A stretch of DNA of 56,044 bases from JAVBMC01 sp031552845 (GCA_031552845.1 JAVBMC010000051.1:1-56044); one strand, 5' to 3'; numbered from the stretch's first letter, positions 8,370-17,197 are shown. Program-made: numbers and translations. The notes: generated by a model not told the origin, from the letters alone.

Positions 8370-9191
8370 ATGCTTACAATTTTTATCAATCTTTTTCTGG
8401 CGGTGTGCCTGGCGTGCGTTTTGTGGATGGCGCATGTGGCTGCACCGGTTTGGTCGGTGGTCTGGGGCGTGGTGTTTGCCGTGGCGTTTCAGGTGGGCGT
8501 GGGGCTGCTGCTGCGGCGTAAGATGAAGCGGGTTACGGATGAGATTCAGCAGATTATGATGGGCGCCCAAAGGAAGATGCAAGCAAAGATGGCGCAGTGG
8601 CAGCATCGGCCGCCGTCGAGCCCGAAGGAGGCGCAGCAGGAGATGGAGCGCGATCAGCGTGCGGCGATTGCGCAGGCGTTGCAGGTGGTGGAGAAGCTGG
8701 GGGCGTATAATAAGTGGATTCCGCTGTTGAACAAGCAGACGGATACGATGCGGATGCAGTTCTGCTGGCAGTTGAAGGAGTTCGACAAGGTGGACCTGCT
8801 GATGCCGCGGGCGATGCTGGCCGATCCGATGCTCATGTCGGTCAAGCTGGCGCGGATGTATATGAAGGACGCGCCGACGGAGGAGCTGGCGAAGCAGTTC
8901 AAGAAGTTCACCTCCCGCATCCGCTATGGGCAGGGCGAGCTGCTGTATGGGGCTTATGCATGGATGCTGCTCAAGCGGGGCGATGTGGATGGCGCGTTGA
9001 AGGTGCTGATTGATGCCGAGACTAAGATGGAAAGCGCGACGCTCAAGGGCAATCGTGCGCACTTGGCGAACAACCGCCCCAACCACTTCTCGCTGACGGG
9101 GCTGGGCGATTCGTGGTATGCGCTCTGGCTGGAGGAGCCAAAGGTCCGCCAGCAACGGATGAATCCCCGCCACGCAAACCGTTACTTCTAA
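8370..9191 (+). CDS. Conserved-looking membrane protein with helical repeat domain
   Basis: 273 residues. Two hydrophobic segments (about 1-20 and 26-46) anchor it in the inner membrane. A charged linker with RRKMKR, MMGAQRKMQAKM and proline-rich QHRPPSSP follows. From about residue 90 the protein is a series of amphipathic helices (LLMPRAMLADPMLMSVKLARMY; ELLYGAYAWMLLKRGDVDGA) that look like TPR-type repeats. I do not recognise a specific family and infer no function beyond a membrane-tethered interaction platform. It has its own promoter and is followed by the HU-like gene. Confidence 0.85.
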   Translation: MLTIFINLFLAVCLACVLWMAHVAAPVWSVVWGVVFAVAFQVGVGLLLRRKMKRVTDEIQQIMMGAQRKMQAKMAQWQHRPPSSPKEAQQEMERDQRAAIAQALQVVEKLGAYNKWIPLLNKQTDTMRMQFCWQLKEFDKVDLLMPRAMLADPMLMSVKLARMYMKDAPTEELAKQFKKFTSRIRYGQGELLYGAYAWMLLKRGDVDGALKVLIDAETKMESATLKGNRAHLANNRPNHFSLTGLGDSWYALWLEEPKVRQQRMNPRHANRYF

Positions 9192-9580
9192 TACGAAGTG
9201 CTCCGTGTGACACTCTCGCCTGAATTATCGATGAAACCGGCGAAATCGAAGAAGTCATATTTTGTTACTTGACTTTATCCTTCAATCTGCTAAACTGCAT
9301 CCCCGTTGACCCCATTGAGTGACCCGTCACTGATTCGGATACCTGTGGCTCGGAGTTCCAAGCGAATCTCCGCCCCCCGACATACGGGAGCTTAAGCTCC
9401 AAGGAGCCATCAACTATAACAGACTGCCCGTTTGGCCGGCGTGCAGTTCAGATGCCAGGGGGATATCCACCAATCGCACGAGTGTGCAATTAGGCTTTAT
9501 TCGGAATCGTCCTGGTGTCGGGTTGACAGACGCCGCCGGCTGCCAGCATCAACAAAAGGCGGCAGAAGGAAATAATAGCC
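9192..9580 (+). promoter_or_regulatory. Promoter and long structured leader of the HU-like gene
   Basis: There is no convincing reading frame here. A promoter (TTGACT 9269-9274, 16-bp spacer, extended -10 TGCTAAACT ending 9296) puts the start near 9302, leaving a leader of about 280 bases. It contains short perfect hairpins: AGTGAC-CC-GTCACT at 9318-9331 and the palindrome GGAGCTTAAGCTCC at 9387-9400. CGGAG...CTCCG and GCAC...GTGC stems are also present. There is no T-run before the gene, so this looks like a 5' leader rather than a terminated small RNA. AAGGA at 9566-9570 is the ribosome site. Confidence 0.55.
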
Positions 9581-10288
9581 ATGGCTATTCATTATCAAAA
9601 ATGCAAGGGACTGACTCCCGAGCAACTGACAGAAGGCACCAGCATCATTCGAAGCTCGCGTGCTTATAAACTCAACGAGACCGGCTTTTACGAGCTGCTC
9701 TCAATGGCCAACCCCAAGATCAAACGCAGCGATGCCATCGCCGTCGTTGAAGCTCTGCGGGAAGTCATCCTCACCCAATGCACCAACGGCGTCACGCTAC
9801 GCCTGCCCGAACTGTTCGACATCGTCCCGTTCGTGCATGGCACGCAGGATGCTAAGGGCGATTGGGTGAATGGTCCGATCACCGGACTGCGGATGCGGGT
9901 TTTGGAGGAACTCAGCACAACTTTCAAACGGCAGGTTGTGCTCGAACCCATCGACACCCAAACGATCATCCCCACCATCAACGCAGTCGAAGACGCCATC
10001 AGCGGCACTGTCAACGACGCGCTCACCCGTGGCGGATTCATCGCTGTTCACGGTAAACGCCTCAAGTTCCACCCGCTCGTGGGGGATGAGGGCGTCTACT
10101 TCGTCAAGGCCGACGGTACCGAAGTCAAAGCTTTGCGTTACCTCGACAACAAAGCCACCCGCTTGACTGTCGAAGTTCCGAAAGAGCTTGAGGCAGACGA
10201 AACCTGCATGCTCGTTGTACGGATGCGTATGAACCGCAACAAAGCACTACGCTGCTCCGCCTGCGAGACCGAGTTTCGGATCGTCTAA
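9581..10288 (+). CDS. HU-like DNA-binding protein with DUF4469-type C-terminal domain
   Basis: 235 residues in two parts. Residues about 1-125 resemble the HU/IHF-like N-terminal domain of Bacteroidetes and PVC proteins (FYELLSMANPKIKRSDAIAV...GVTLRLPELFDI). Residues about 140-235 resemble the DUF4469 domain (GGFIAVHGKRLKFHP...GVYFVKADGTEVKALRYL). The family is thought to bind DNA or the nucleoid; the role of the second domain is not established. The final residues CSACETEFRIV add two Cys. It has its own promoter with a long leader and ends at a clear terminator, so it is monocistronic and probably abundant. Confidence 0.85.
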   Translation: MAIHYQKCKGLTPEQLTEGTSIIRSSRAYKLNETGFYELLSMANPKIKRSDAIAVVEALREVILTQCTNGVTLRLPELFDIVPFVHGTQDAKGDWVNGPITGLRMRVLEELSTTFKRQVVLEPIDTQTIIPTINAVEDAISGTVNDALTRGGFIAVHGKRLKFHPLVGDEGVYFVKADGTEVKALRYLDNKATRLTVEVPKELEADETCMLVVRMRMNRNKALRCSACETEFRIV

Positions 10289-10306
10289 CGGCATTAGCCG
10301 ACCCGT

Positions 10307-10341
10307 GGCCTGTGGAGTTCACCCTCCATAGGCCTTTTTTT
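10307..10341 (+). terminator. Terminator of the HU-like gene
   Basis: An 11-bp stem (GGCCTGTGGAG / CTCCATAGGCC, one G-T pair), six-base loop, then seven T. Confidence 0.92.
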
Positions 10342-10366
10342 ATGCCAATCCGCCTCCCATGCCACA

Positions 10367-10504
10367 CCTCCGCCTGCCTGTTCACGCCTGTGAGTCAAAC
10401 TCACTCACAGGCGTATGCAACCCCGAATCACGCACGTGAGTCAACTTCACTCACAGACGAGAGTCAGCCTCATTCACGCCTGTAAGTGAAACCGTACACA
10501 GTCG
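10367..10504. repeat. 23-bp-phased palindromic tandem array
   Basis: Six units of 23 bp start at 10367, 10390, 10413, 10436, 10459 and 10482. The clearest ones (10390, 10436) read GTGAGTCAAnnTCACTCAC, a dyad of GTGAG and CTCAC, followed by CAGGC or CAGAC. Units at 10367, 10413 and 10482 are more degenerate. It lies just after the terminator of the HU-like gene. Confidence 0.75.
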
Positions 10505-11166
10505 AAGTTCAGTACAAAACAGGGAATTCGGCGTGTAGATGTGAGAAAGTCTCACGCGGAGACACGGAGGTACGGGTAGAGAGAAAAGAGAGGGAGTGGC
10601 TGAGCACGATGCGGCGATTTCGGCGAAACCTGCCCTACCTTTTTGGAGTATTTTTTCCCTCTACATCCGCATACGGGCAACATACGCCTCTGTCATGGAG
10701 AATTGCGCATCTGTTTTGATTTTTTGCTTGCTTTGGGGAGGGTGTTTCTGGTGCCATTGTGACGTTGTCTTAAGTAGGCGAGAAGTTTATCGGCTCAAGG
10801 GCGTTTCTCATGTGGAAGACGGCGTTACCATATTCCACGTTTAATCGCGCGCCCGTTCGTTCAAAGAAACCACCAAGTATTCTAACAGAAGCGACATGGG
10901 ATAGGCGTTGCCGTTTTGGCACGCCACTCTTAATGAATTCCTGTAGGCTTTGGTGGAGCTCTTTGAGCATGAAGGAGGGAGTCCTATTTTGCTGGTGGAA
11001 CTCCGTGGATGCACCCCAAACTGTTCAATCTTTATCTGAAAGGGATGGCGTGACCATTTAATCATCGACAAGAAGATATTTATTTGCTACTCTTAGCTCC
11101 GTTCAGAGAAAATATGCTCTAATTTTAGGCATGAACCTTTAAAATTCGTTTTAGGAGACATCTGAT

Positions 11167-13590
11167 ATGGCACGAATGGAAGAAGTGTTGACGGACTATA
11201 TTTCGGGGATTGAAGTAAATGCAACCCCGGAAGAGATTGAAGCTGTACAAGTTTTTGCACAGCAGTTGGTTGAAGATTATGGCTATCCGAAAAAGCATAT
11301 TCAGACGCATCCGCAATATCGTGTAAAGGTTCGCCCTTCAGATGCGAAAAGAGAGTACCCTGTGGATATTGCTGTATTTCTTGATGCTTCAAAGGAAGAG
11401 GATGAGTTGTATATTATTGTGGAGTGTAAGAAGAAAAATCGTAAAGATGGTAGAACTCAACTAGAAAACTATTTAACATTTTCTTCTGCCTATTTAGGTG
11501 TTTGGTTCAATGGAGAGGAACGAGTTTTCCTGCGTAAATTTATCAAGGCTAATGGGAAAGTCATATTTGAAGAAATTCCTAATATGCCAAAGTTTGGGCA
11601 ACGAATTGAAGATATCGGCCGATTTGTTCGTTCCGACTTGCGGCCAACACACAACTTGAAGGCCATCTTTAAATCTATTCGTAACCATTTGGCCGCCAAT
11701 ACAATTGGCGCAACTCGTGACGAGGTTTTGGCACAACAACTTATCAACGTTATTTTTTGTAAAATTTATGACGAGAAATATACAGCCCCTAAGGCAATGG
11801 TGAAGTTTCGTGTGGGAGTTGACGAGAAACCCAAAGAGGTTGAGCAAAGAATATTTAGTCTCTTTCAAGCAGTGAAAGACAATCTGCCGGAAGTCATTGA
11901 CAGTGAAGATAAGATTACTCTGGATACAAACTCATTGATTTTTATTGTAGGAGAATTACAAAATTATTCACTAATGGAAAGTGAAAGAGATGTTGTCGCT
12001 GACGCTTTCGAAACGTTTATTGGCCATGCTTTAAAGGGTGGACAGGGGCAATTCTTTACCCCACGTAACGTCGTCAAAATGGTTGTTGACATTTTACAGC
12101 CGAAAGAAAGTGATAAGATTATTGACCCTGCTTGTGGCAGTGGCGGGTTTTTAGTGGAGTCTTTAAGATCAGTGTGGGGAAAAATAAATGAAAAGTATAA
12201 AAAATTGGGCTGGAGTGAAGTAGAAATAAATAGAAAAAAAATAGATGTTGCTTCGCAGAATTTAAGAGGAATTGACAAGGATTATTTTTTAAGTAAAGTT
12301 GCCAAAGCGTATATGAATTTGATAGGCGATGGCACGACGGGTATTTTCTGTGAGGATAGCCTAGAAAATCCAGTGAATTGGCGTTCGGAAGCCAAGACAA
12401 AAATTAGAATGGGTAGTTTCGACGTAGTGCTCACCAATCCACCGTTTGGAAGTAAAATCCCCGTTGTCGGAGTCGAAAAACTTAAGCAATTTGAAGTTGG
12501 CCATAAGTGGAAGCAGGATAAAAATAGTGGCCAATGGTTTAAGACCTCCAAAGTCAAAGAAAAGGAGGAACCGCAAATATTGTTCATTGAGCGATGTTTG
12601 GCTCTGTTGAAAGAAGGTGGGCGAATGGCGATGGTTTTGCCAAGTGGTGTTTTGGGGAATGAGCAAGAGGAGTATCTTCGACAGTATATATTGACGAAGG
12701 GGCACTTATTTTCCATTGTTGAGCTCCCTTTCGAAACATTTAGCCCAAATGTAACTATCAATACAAGCGTCCTTTTCATACGAAAAGGGACAAAAAATAA
12801 GAAAGATATTTTTATTTCAATAAATGAACATTGTGGACATGACAAAAAAGGACGACCGATTGAAAAGGACGATATTTCTAAGGTTGCAGAAATTTATAGC
12901 AAGAGAAAGGAAAATGCTTTAAACTTTTTTCTTGCACAAAATTCGTTAGAGAGTAGTTTCATCGCTAAACGTTATTTGAAAAAATATATACGTAATTTGG
13001 AGAAAATAAAAACCTCAAAGTATGAAGTTGTGGATTTTGATAGTATCATTGCATCTTGCCATAACGGCGCAAACATTGATGATGCCTCGATTTACGTCGA
13101 AAAAAAACACGGAATTCCTTACATTCTCGTGAAAAGTATAACGAAAGAAGGCATAAATTTCGAGAATCTCAAATACATCAAAAAATCATTGGAATCTGAC
13201 CGTGATGTTATAAAAAATACGGTGAATGAGCGGTCGATTGTAATGACACGAGCGGGCAATTCAGGCATTGCCGCAAACATTCCGCCGGACTTGAAGAGCG
13301 CGGTGGCTTCTGGGTTTTTAATCAATATTAAGCTAAAAACGGGGATAGATCCCTATTACATTGTTGCATTTCTGAACTCAGAGTACGGGCAGATGCAATT
13401 GGAAAGAATTTCGAGTGGTTCAATTTTGCAGAGTATTCGCTCATGTGATTTAAGAAAAATTAAAATTATTTTGCCTCCGGAGAGAATACGAAGATTGATT
13501 GGCAAGAAGCAAAAGGATGCTGTTTACAGTGCCGCACAAGCGCGAATGAAAATTGGAGAAGCTGCCAACGATGTGTTAAATCTTGTGTAG
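11167..13590 (+). CDS. Single-chain restriction-modification protein (nuclease, adenine methyltransferase, specificity domain)
   Basis: 807 residues. Residues about 40-130 resemble the type I HsdR N-terminal nuclease, with a PD-(D/E)XK set Asp67 (PVDIAV), Glu86 and Lys88 (IVECKKK). Residues about 160-600 are an N6-adenine methyltransferase of the HsdM type: GQFFTPR (294-300), SAM-binding DPACGSGG (320-327) and catalytic NPPFG (424-428). The last 190 residues look like one HsdS target-recognition half (GIPYILVKSI...IRSCDLRKIKIILPP). Nuclease, methylase and specificity in one chain suggest a type IIG-like enzyme that cuts and methylates one asymmetric site. The gene is much more AT-rich than its neighbours, a sign of recent transfer. 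AGGAG lies nine bases before the ATG. Confidence 0.9.
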   Translation: MARMEEVLTDYISGIEVNATPEEIEAVQVFAQQLVEDYGYPKKHIQTHPQYRVKVRPSDAKREYPVDIAVFLDASKEEDELYIIVECKKKNRKDGRTQLENYLTFSSAYLGVWFNGEERVFLRKFIKANGKVIFEEIPNMPKFGQRIEDIGRFVRSDLRPTHNLKAIFKSIRNHLAANTIGATRDEVLAQQLINVIFCKIYDEKYTAPKAMVKFRVGVDEKPKEVEQRIFSLFQAVKDNLPEVIDSEDKITLDTNSLIFIVGELQNYSLMESERDVVADAFETFIGHALKGGQGQFFTPRNVVKMVVDILQPKESDKIIDPACGSGGFLVESLRSVWGKINEKYKKLGWSEVEINRKKIDVASQNLRGIDKDYFLSKVAKAYMNLIGDGTTGIFCEDSLENPVNWRSEAKTKIRMGSFDVVLTNPPFGSKIPVVGVEKLKQFEVGHKWKQDKNSGQWFKTSKVKEKEEPQILFIERCLALLKEGGRMAMVLPSGVLGNEQEEYLRQYILTKGHLFSIVELPFETFSPNVTINTSVLFIRKGTKNKKDIFISINEHCGHDKKGRPIEKDDISKVAEIYSKRKENALNFFLAQNSLESSFIAKRYLKKYIRNLEKIKTSKYEVVDFDSIIASCHNGANIDDASIYVEKKHGIPYILVKSITKEGINFENLKYIKKSLESDRDVIKNTVNERSIVMTRAGNSGIAANIPPDLKSAVASGFLINIKLKTGIDPYYIVAFLNSEYGQMQLERISSGSILQSIRSCDLRKIKIILPPERIRRLIGKKQKDAVYSAAQARMKIGEAANDVLNLV

Positions 13591-13724
13591 AGAAGAAGTC
13601 TGAGTTTTTGTTGCTTGAAATTGGTGCATGGGTCTAGATTATTAGCCTGTGTTTTTGACAGCATGATAGTTTCATTATAAATGGGCTCCATAGGGAGTGT
13701 TTGAAAGCGAAAGGAGGCTTGGGT

Positions 13725-14479
13725 ATGTTGCAGGGTAGTAGTGAGATGAGTTTGCTGGCGACGGCGGGGTGATTGTTGGGGTGGGCGCATGTGTGGTTGG
13801 CGGTTTGGAGGCGCAGCTGAAGTCTGAAAAGCCGTTGGGGAGTACAAAGGAGTTGGTGTCGATTTATCATGAGTGGGTGGCTGCTGCGGGGGAAGTTTTT
13901 CATATCGCAAGGGCGCATCAGTCCAAACACATTCAGGCGGCTCAGACTGCGCCGTCAAAGGATCATTTGGCGTATTGCCGTGACTGGGTCAGGTTTGTAA
14001 CCTAGGTGGATGCAGAGGCTGGGGAGTCTGTCACAAGGGAGCAGCTGGAGGGGCAGCTTCGGGATTATGGTGATTTACTTGTAACTCATCTCATTACAGA
14101 GGCAATGGAGTATCCTGAGGGGTTGGCTATTTGCAAGAATTATTTTGCAAAGGTGCTTCAGCTTCAAACTCGTGCGATGAAGGCGGGGTTGTTAGATGCA
14201 GCTTATGTTTGGGTGCCTCAAGCAACCAATGAGCCGTTTGTCATACCGCCGTCGGGGAGATGGGTAGAACAGAAGAATGCATTGTTTGAGTTGAGTGGGC
14301 GAAAACCGGTTACGTCAACTCCCGCCGAAGTATTCCACTATCCTGTCTCAACAGAGGATTTCTTTGGAAGAGAGAGCTTTGGGAGTATTGGCCTCGCGTT
14401 TAATGACGCTGAGTTTGATCAAATGGTCGAACAGCTGACTCCTCTGGTGATTGAGAATTATTTTGCGAGAGGCGCGTGA
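13725..14479 (+). pseudogene. Broken gene of unknown function beside the RM gene
   Basis: AGGAGG at 13713-13717 and ATG 13725 form a good start. That frame stops after 15 codons (TGA 13770-13772), and coding-looking sequence continues in another frame from 13769. This second frame is cut by an in-frame TAG at 14003-14005 and then runs unbroken to 14479. The joined product would be about 250 residues, including KELVSIYHEWVAAAGEVFH and AICKNYFAKVLQLQTRAMKA; I recognise no family. One frameshift plus one stop points to decay. The part after the TAG (from GTG 14006, 157 residues) might still be expressed. Confidence 0.6.
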
Positions 14480-14626
14480 AAGCGAAGTAGTCCACGAAGA
14501 GGCTGACGCGTACAGGGGGGAAGTTCACGCGGAGAATAGTGGTGTGGCGGGTAACATCCCCGACGAAGTCGGGTTGGGGGAATAGGCTTGGCGACTTTGT
14601 CAAAGTCGTCGAGCCTGATTATGTAC

Positions 14627-14686
14627 GGCTGATGCGGTGCGGCGCGCTCGACGAGGTGCCACGGGCACTTTCTAGCCCTGCCTTTT
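14627..14686 (+). repeat. Dispersed GCTGATGCGGTGCGGCG repeat, copy at 14.6 kb
   Basis: It starts GGCTGATGCGGTGCGGCG, contains the small hairpin GTGCC-ACG-GGCAC and ends with TAGCCCTGCCTTTT. Related copies are at 25976-26037 (minus) and 43949-44007 (plus), with a rearranged piece near 37660-37715. Confidence 0.7.
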
Positions 14687-14809
14687 GGGAAGTAGGGCTA
14701 ACGCGCACATAATGCCGGCGGGGACGTCGGCGCTCCCAGAAGGTGCCGACCGCATGAGCTTGCTGGCTCAAAGTGAATAATTAGAAGTGCGCTAGTCGCG
14801 TTTCTGCGG

Positions 14810-14838
14810 TTGACTTCGCCTCTGGGGAATGATACAAT
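14810..14838 (+). promoter_or_regulatory. Promoter of the TIM-barrel/Gfo-Idh/SGNH operon
   Basis: TTGACT 14810-14815, 17-bp spacer, TACAAT 14833-14838, 49 bp before the ATG at 14888. Confidence 0.8.
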
Positions 14839-14887
14839 AACTAGACTTTTGTATTTCATGTCGTATAGCGTATAGGGGAGGCAAAAA

Positions 14888-15832
14888 ATGAACCGTCGCA
14901 ATTTTCTGAAGGCTTCTGCCTTTGGGGGTGCTGTGGCTATGTGTGGCGCAAATCAAGCGTTGGGCGCCGAGGCGTGTGAATGTGGAGCAGGTATGCCGAA
15001 ACTCGTGCCGCCGGCCAAACCGGCTGAATTGAATTTGTGTTTGCAGTGGGGCGGTATCCCCGGTAAGGAAGTCAACGAGAAGCTCGACTATCTGGAGCAG
15101 AATGGTTTCAAGGCCGTTGAGCTGCCCAGCTACGAAGACTGGATCAAGAACACTGCGGACAAGTTCGCCAAGGCGATGGAAGGGCGCAAACTGTTCGTTG
15201 CCACGCTGTGCGGACCGAGTGATTTGTCGAAGGCCGACCCTGCCGCGCGTAAAGCAGAGGTGGAGCGTCTCAAGCCTTATATTGAGAAGGCCGGCGAACT
15301 CAAGGGCGTTGGCTTGATTATCTGTCCCGCACGCAGCAAGCCGGAACTGCCGTTCCCAGAGCTGCGGGAGGATTTTGTCACGAACACCGGCAAGGAGCTG
15401 GCGGAGTATGCTGCGCGCCACAACTGCACAATCGTGCTGGAGCCGCTGCAGCGCGGTGAGACCAAGTTCCTCCGTCAAGTGGCGGATGGCGCGTCGATGG
15501 CGCGGGATATTGGCAAGGGTGCTTCGGTCATGGGCGATTTCTGGCATATGAGCAAGGAAGAGACGAGCTTTATGGGTGCCTTCATTTCCGGCGGACCGTT
15601 GCTGACGCACGTGCATGTGGCGTCGTTGAGGTCCCGTCAGGTGCCGGGCATGGATGGCGATGCGGATAATTACGTCGATGGCTTCAGAGGTTTGAAGCTG
15701 ATCGGTTACCGCGGCGCGGTCAGCTTTGAGGGCGGCTTCGGAAAGAAGGACAAGGAACTTACCGATGCTTGGCGCAACGAGAAGATCCTCGCCATGAAGC
15801 AGCTGCTGGAAGAGCAGTGGGCGCAGGCGTAA
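14888..15832 (+). CDS. Tat-exported sugar phosphate isomerase/epimerase-like TIM barrel
   Basis: 314 residues with an N-terminal Tat signal (NRRNFLKASAFGG), so folded export is likely. The body is an AP-endonuclease-2-type TIM barrel. Recognisable strands include FKAVELPSYEDW, LFVATLCGPS, GLIICPARSKP, CTIVLEPLQR, SVMGDFWHM and VHVASLRSRQ; Glu, Asp/His and Glu at strand ends (EPL, DFWH, SFEGGF) fit the usual metal site. The branch resembles hydroxypyruvate isomerase-like proteins. The true substrate is unknown, but its neighbour, a Tat-exported Gfo/Idh protein, suggests periplasmic sugar conversion. It is the first gene of a four-gene operon; the next ATG is 35 bases on. Confidence 0.88.
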   Translation: MNRRNFLKASAFGGAVAMCGANQALGAEACECGAGMPKLVPPAKPAELNLCLQWGGIPGKEVNEKLDYLEQNGFKAVELPSYEDWIKNTADKFAKAMEGRKLFVATLCGPSDLSKADPAARKAEVERLKPYIEKAGELKGVGLIICPARSKPELPFPELREDFVTNTGKELAEYAARHNCTIVLEPLQRGETKFLRQVADGASMARDIGKGASVMGDFWHMSKEETSFMGAFISGGPLLTHVHVASLRSRQVPGMDGDADNYVDGFRGLKLIGYRGAVSFEGGFGKKDKELTDAWRNEKILAMKQLLEEQWAQA

Positions 15833-15867
15833 TTCAATTTACTCACATTAATAAGGGAGATAGTACA

Positions 15868-17181
15868 ATGACAAACAGAAGAGACTTCATGAAGCATACA
15901 GCGCTCGCCTCGGCAATCGCGGCGGCGCCGTCCATCGTCAGCGCGCAGGGGGCTGCGCGTGAGTTCAAGATCGGCCTTGTCGGTTCCGGCGGCCGTGGCA
16001 AGGGTGCAACAGATCAGCTGATCAAGGCTGCGAAGATGCTGGGCCAGAAGGCGAAAGTCGTCGCAGTGGCGGACTTCTTCCTTGGCCGCGCGCAGGGTGC
16101 TGCCAAACAGTTCGGCTGTGATCAGAAGTATGCATTTGGCGGCGGTGATTCGTATAAGAAGGTGATGGAGTCGGATTGCGACATCGTCGTGTTCGGTGCG
16201 CCGCCTTATGTGCGTCCGATCCACACGCTGGCGGCTGTTGCGGCCGGCAAACACGTGTTCGCCGAGAAGCCAGTCGCTGTTGACCCGGTCGGCGTACGCC
16301 AGTTCCTGCAGGCGGCTGAAGAAGCCAAGAAGAAAAAACTCTCCATCGTGGCCGGCACTCAACGCCGTCACCAATACTCCTACCTGCGTCAGGCACAGTT
16401 GCTGGCTGAAGGCAAAGTGGGGCCGATTCTTGGCGGTGCGATTTATTGGAATGGTAACGTTCCGTTCGTCCGCGTGCGTGAGGAGGGCGAATCCAATGCT
16501 GCTTATTTGGCGGCCAACTGGGTGAACTGGACTGAAATCAACGGCGACCATATCGTCGAGCAACACGTTCACAACATCGACGTGGCCAACTGGTTCATGG
16601 GACGTTATCCCAAGATGGCCTGCGGTTATGGCGGCCGTGCCCGCCGCGTGAGCGGCAATCAGTACGACTTCTTCAGCATCGACTTTGATTTCGGCGACGG
16701 CGTGCATATCCACAGCATGTGCCGTCAGATGGCCGGCACGTCTCACCGCGTGGGTGAAGAGTTCCGCACAGCTGATGAATTCATCTCCGGCGGCGGCAAA
16801 ATCATGCGCGGCAAAGAAGCGATTGCATTGCCTGAGATTAAGAAGCTGAACTTTGTCACGGATCAAAATGAAGAGAATCCTTATGTTCTCGAGCACGCCA
16901 ACTTGCTCAACGGCATTCTGACGGGCGATGTGCTGAACGAAGGCGAGAACGTCGCGATGTCCACAGCTTGCGGCATCATGGGACGCATCTCGGCTTACAC
17001 CGGCCAGACCGTCCGCTTGTCCGATCTTTTGACGAACAAGGACTCCGCGTTTTACAACATGAACGCGACACCTGCTGCCATCGACTTCGAAGGCGAAGCA
17101 GATGTGAAGATGCCCGGTCCTGAGAACGTGGCGCCGGTGCCCGGCAAGGTTGACGATCGTTTTGCCAACCTGAAGATCTAA
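15868..17181 (+). CDS. Tat-exported Gfo/Idh/MocA-family oxidoreductase
   Basis: 437 residues. The start is ATG 15868, preceded by AAGGGAGA. It begins with a Tat signal (TNRRDFMKHTALASA). A Rossmann NAD(P) domain follows (IGLVGSGGRGKG, about residue 33), then the family's EKP motif (VFAEKPVAV), with Lys as a likely catalytic residue. The C-terminal alpha/beta domain contains the DHIVEQHVHNIDVANW signature. PVC bacteria carry many exported Gfo/Idh proteins, thought to act on sugars or their derivatives with a bound cofactor. Upstream is the TIM-barrel gene. A hairpin (17198-17231) separates it from the hydrolases and may reduce their expression. Confidence 0.92.
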   Translation: MTNRRDFMKHTALASAIAAAPSIVSAQGAAREFKIGLVGSGGRGKGATDQLIKAAKMLGQKAKVVAVADFFLGRAQGAAKQFGCDQKYAFGGGDSYKKVMESDCDIVVFGAPPYVRPIHTLAAVAAGKHVFAEKPVAVDPVGVRQFLQAAEEAKKKKLSIVAGTQRRHQYSYLRQAQLLAEGKVGPILGGAIYWNGNVPFVRVREEGESNAAYLAANWVNWTEINGDHIVEQHVHNIDVANWFMGRYPKMACGYGGRARRVSGNQYDFFSIDFDFGDGVHIHSMCRQMAGTSHRVGEEFRTADEFISGGGKIMRGKEAIALPEIKKLNFVTDQNEENPYVLEHANLLNGILTGDVLNEGENVAMSTACGIMGRISAYTGQTVRLSDLLTNKDSAFYNMNATPAAIDFEGEADVKMPGPENVAPVPGKVDDRFANLKI

Positions 17182-17197
17182 TCTGTTTAATCATCAT

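Larger units (their letters stand above)
10289..11166. other. Gene-free stretch between the HU-like gene and the RM gene
   Basis: 878 bases without a supported gene. It holds the HU terminator, the 23-bp array (10367-10504) and a CTCACGCGGAGACACGGAGG-type motif near 10550 that recurs near 14520 and 44078. The more AT-rich segment 10740-11166 leads into the RM gene. Two overlapping minus-strand frames at 10770-11071 are too weak to call. Confidence 0.6.
14480..14887. other. Intergenic stretch with hairpins, dispersed repeat and promoter
   Basis: 408 bases without a gene. CCCGAC-GAA-GTCGGG at 14557-14571 and CGACTTTG-T-CAAAGTCG at 14592-14608 are perfect hairpins. A dispersed repeat lies at 14627-14686. 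The promoter of the next operon is at 14810-14838. Confidence 0.6.

Noticed and set aside
9302..9580. 6S RNA, tmRNA or SRP RNA
   Set aside because: No conserved core of any of these could be matched and there is no terminator before the HU-like ATG.
10770..11071. Small toxin-like gene on the minus strand
   Set aside because: Two overlapping frames without a ribosome site or recognisable motif; would need a frameshift to join.
14006..14479. Independent gene starting at GTG 14006
   Set aside because: It has no ribosome site and continues in the same frame as the sequence before the TAG, so it is better read as part of the broken gene.
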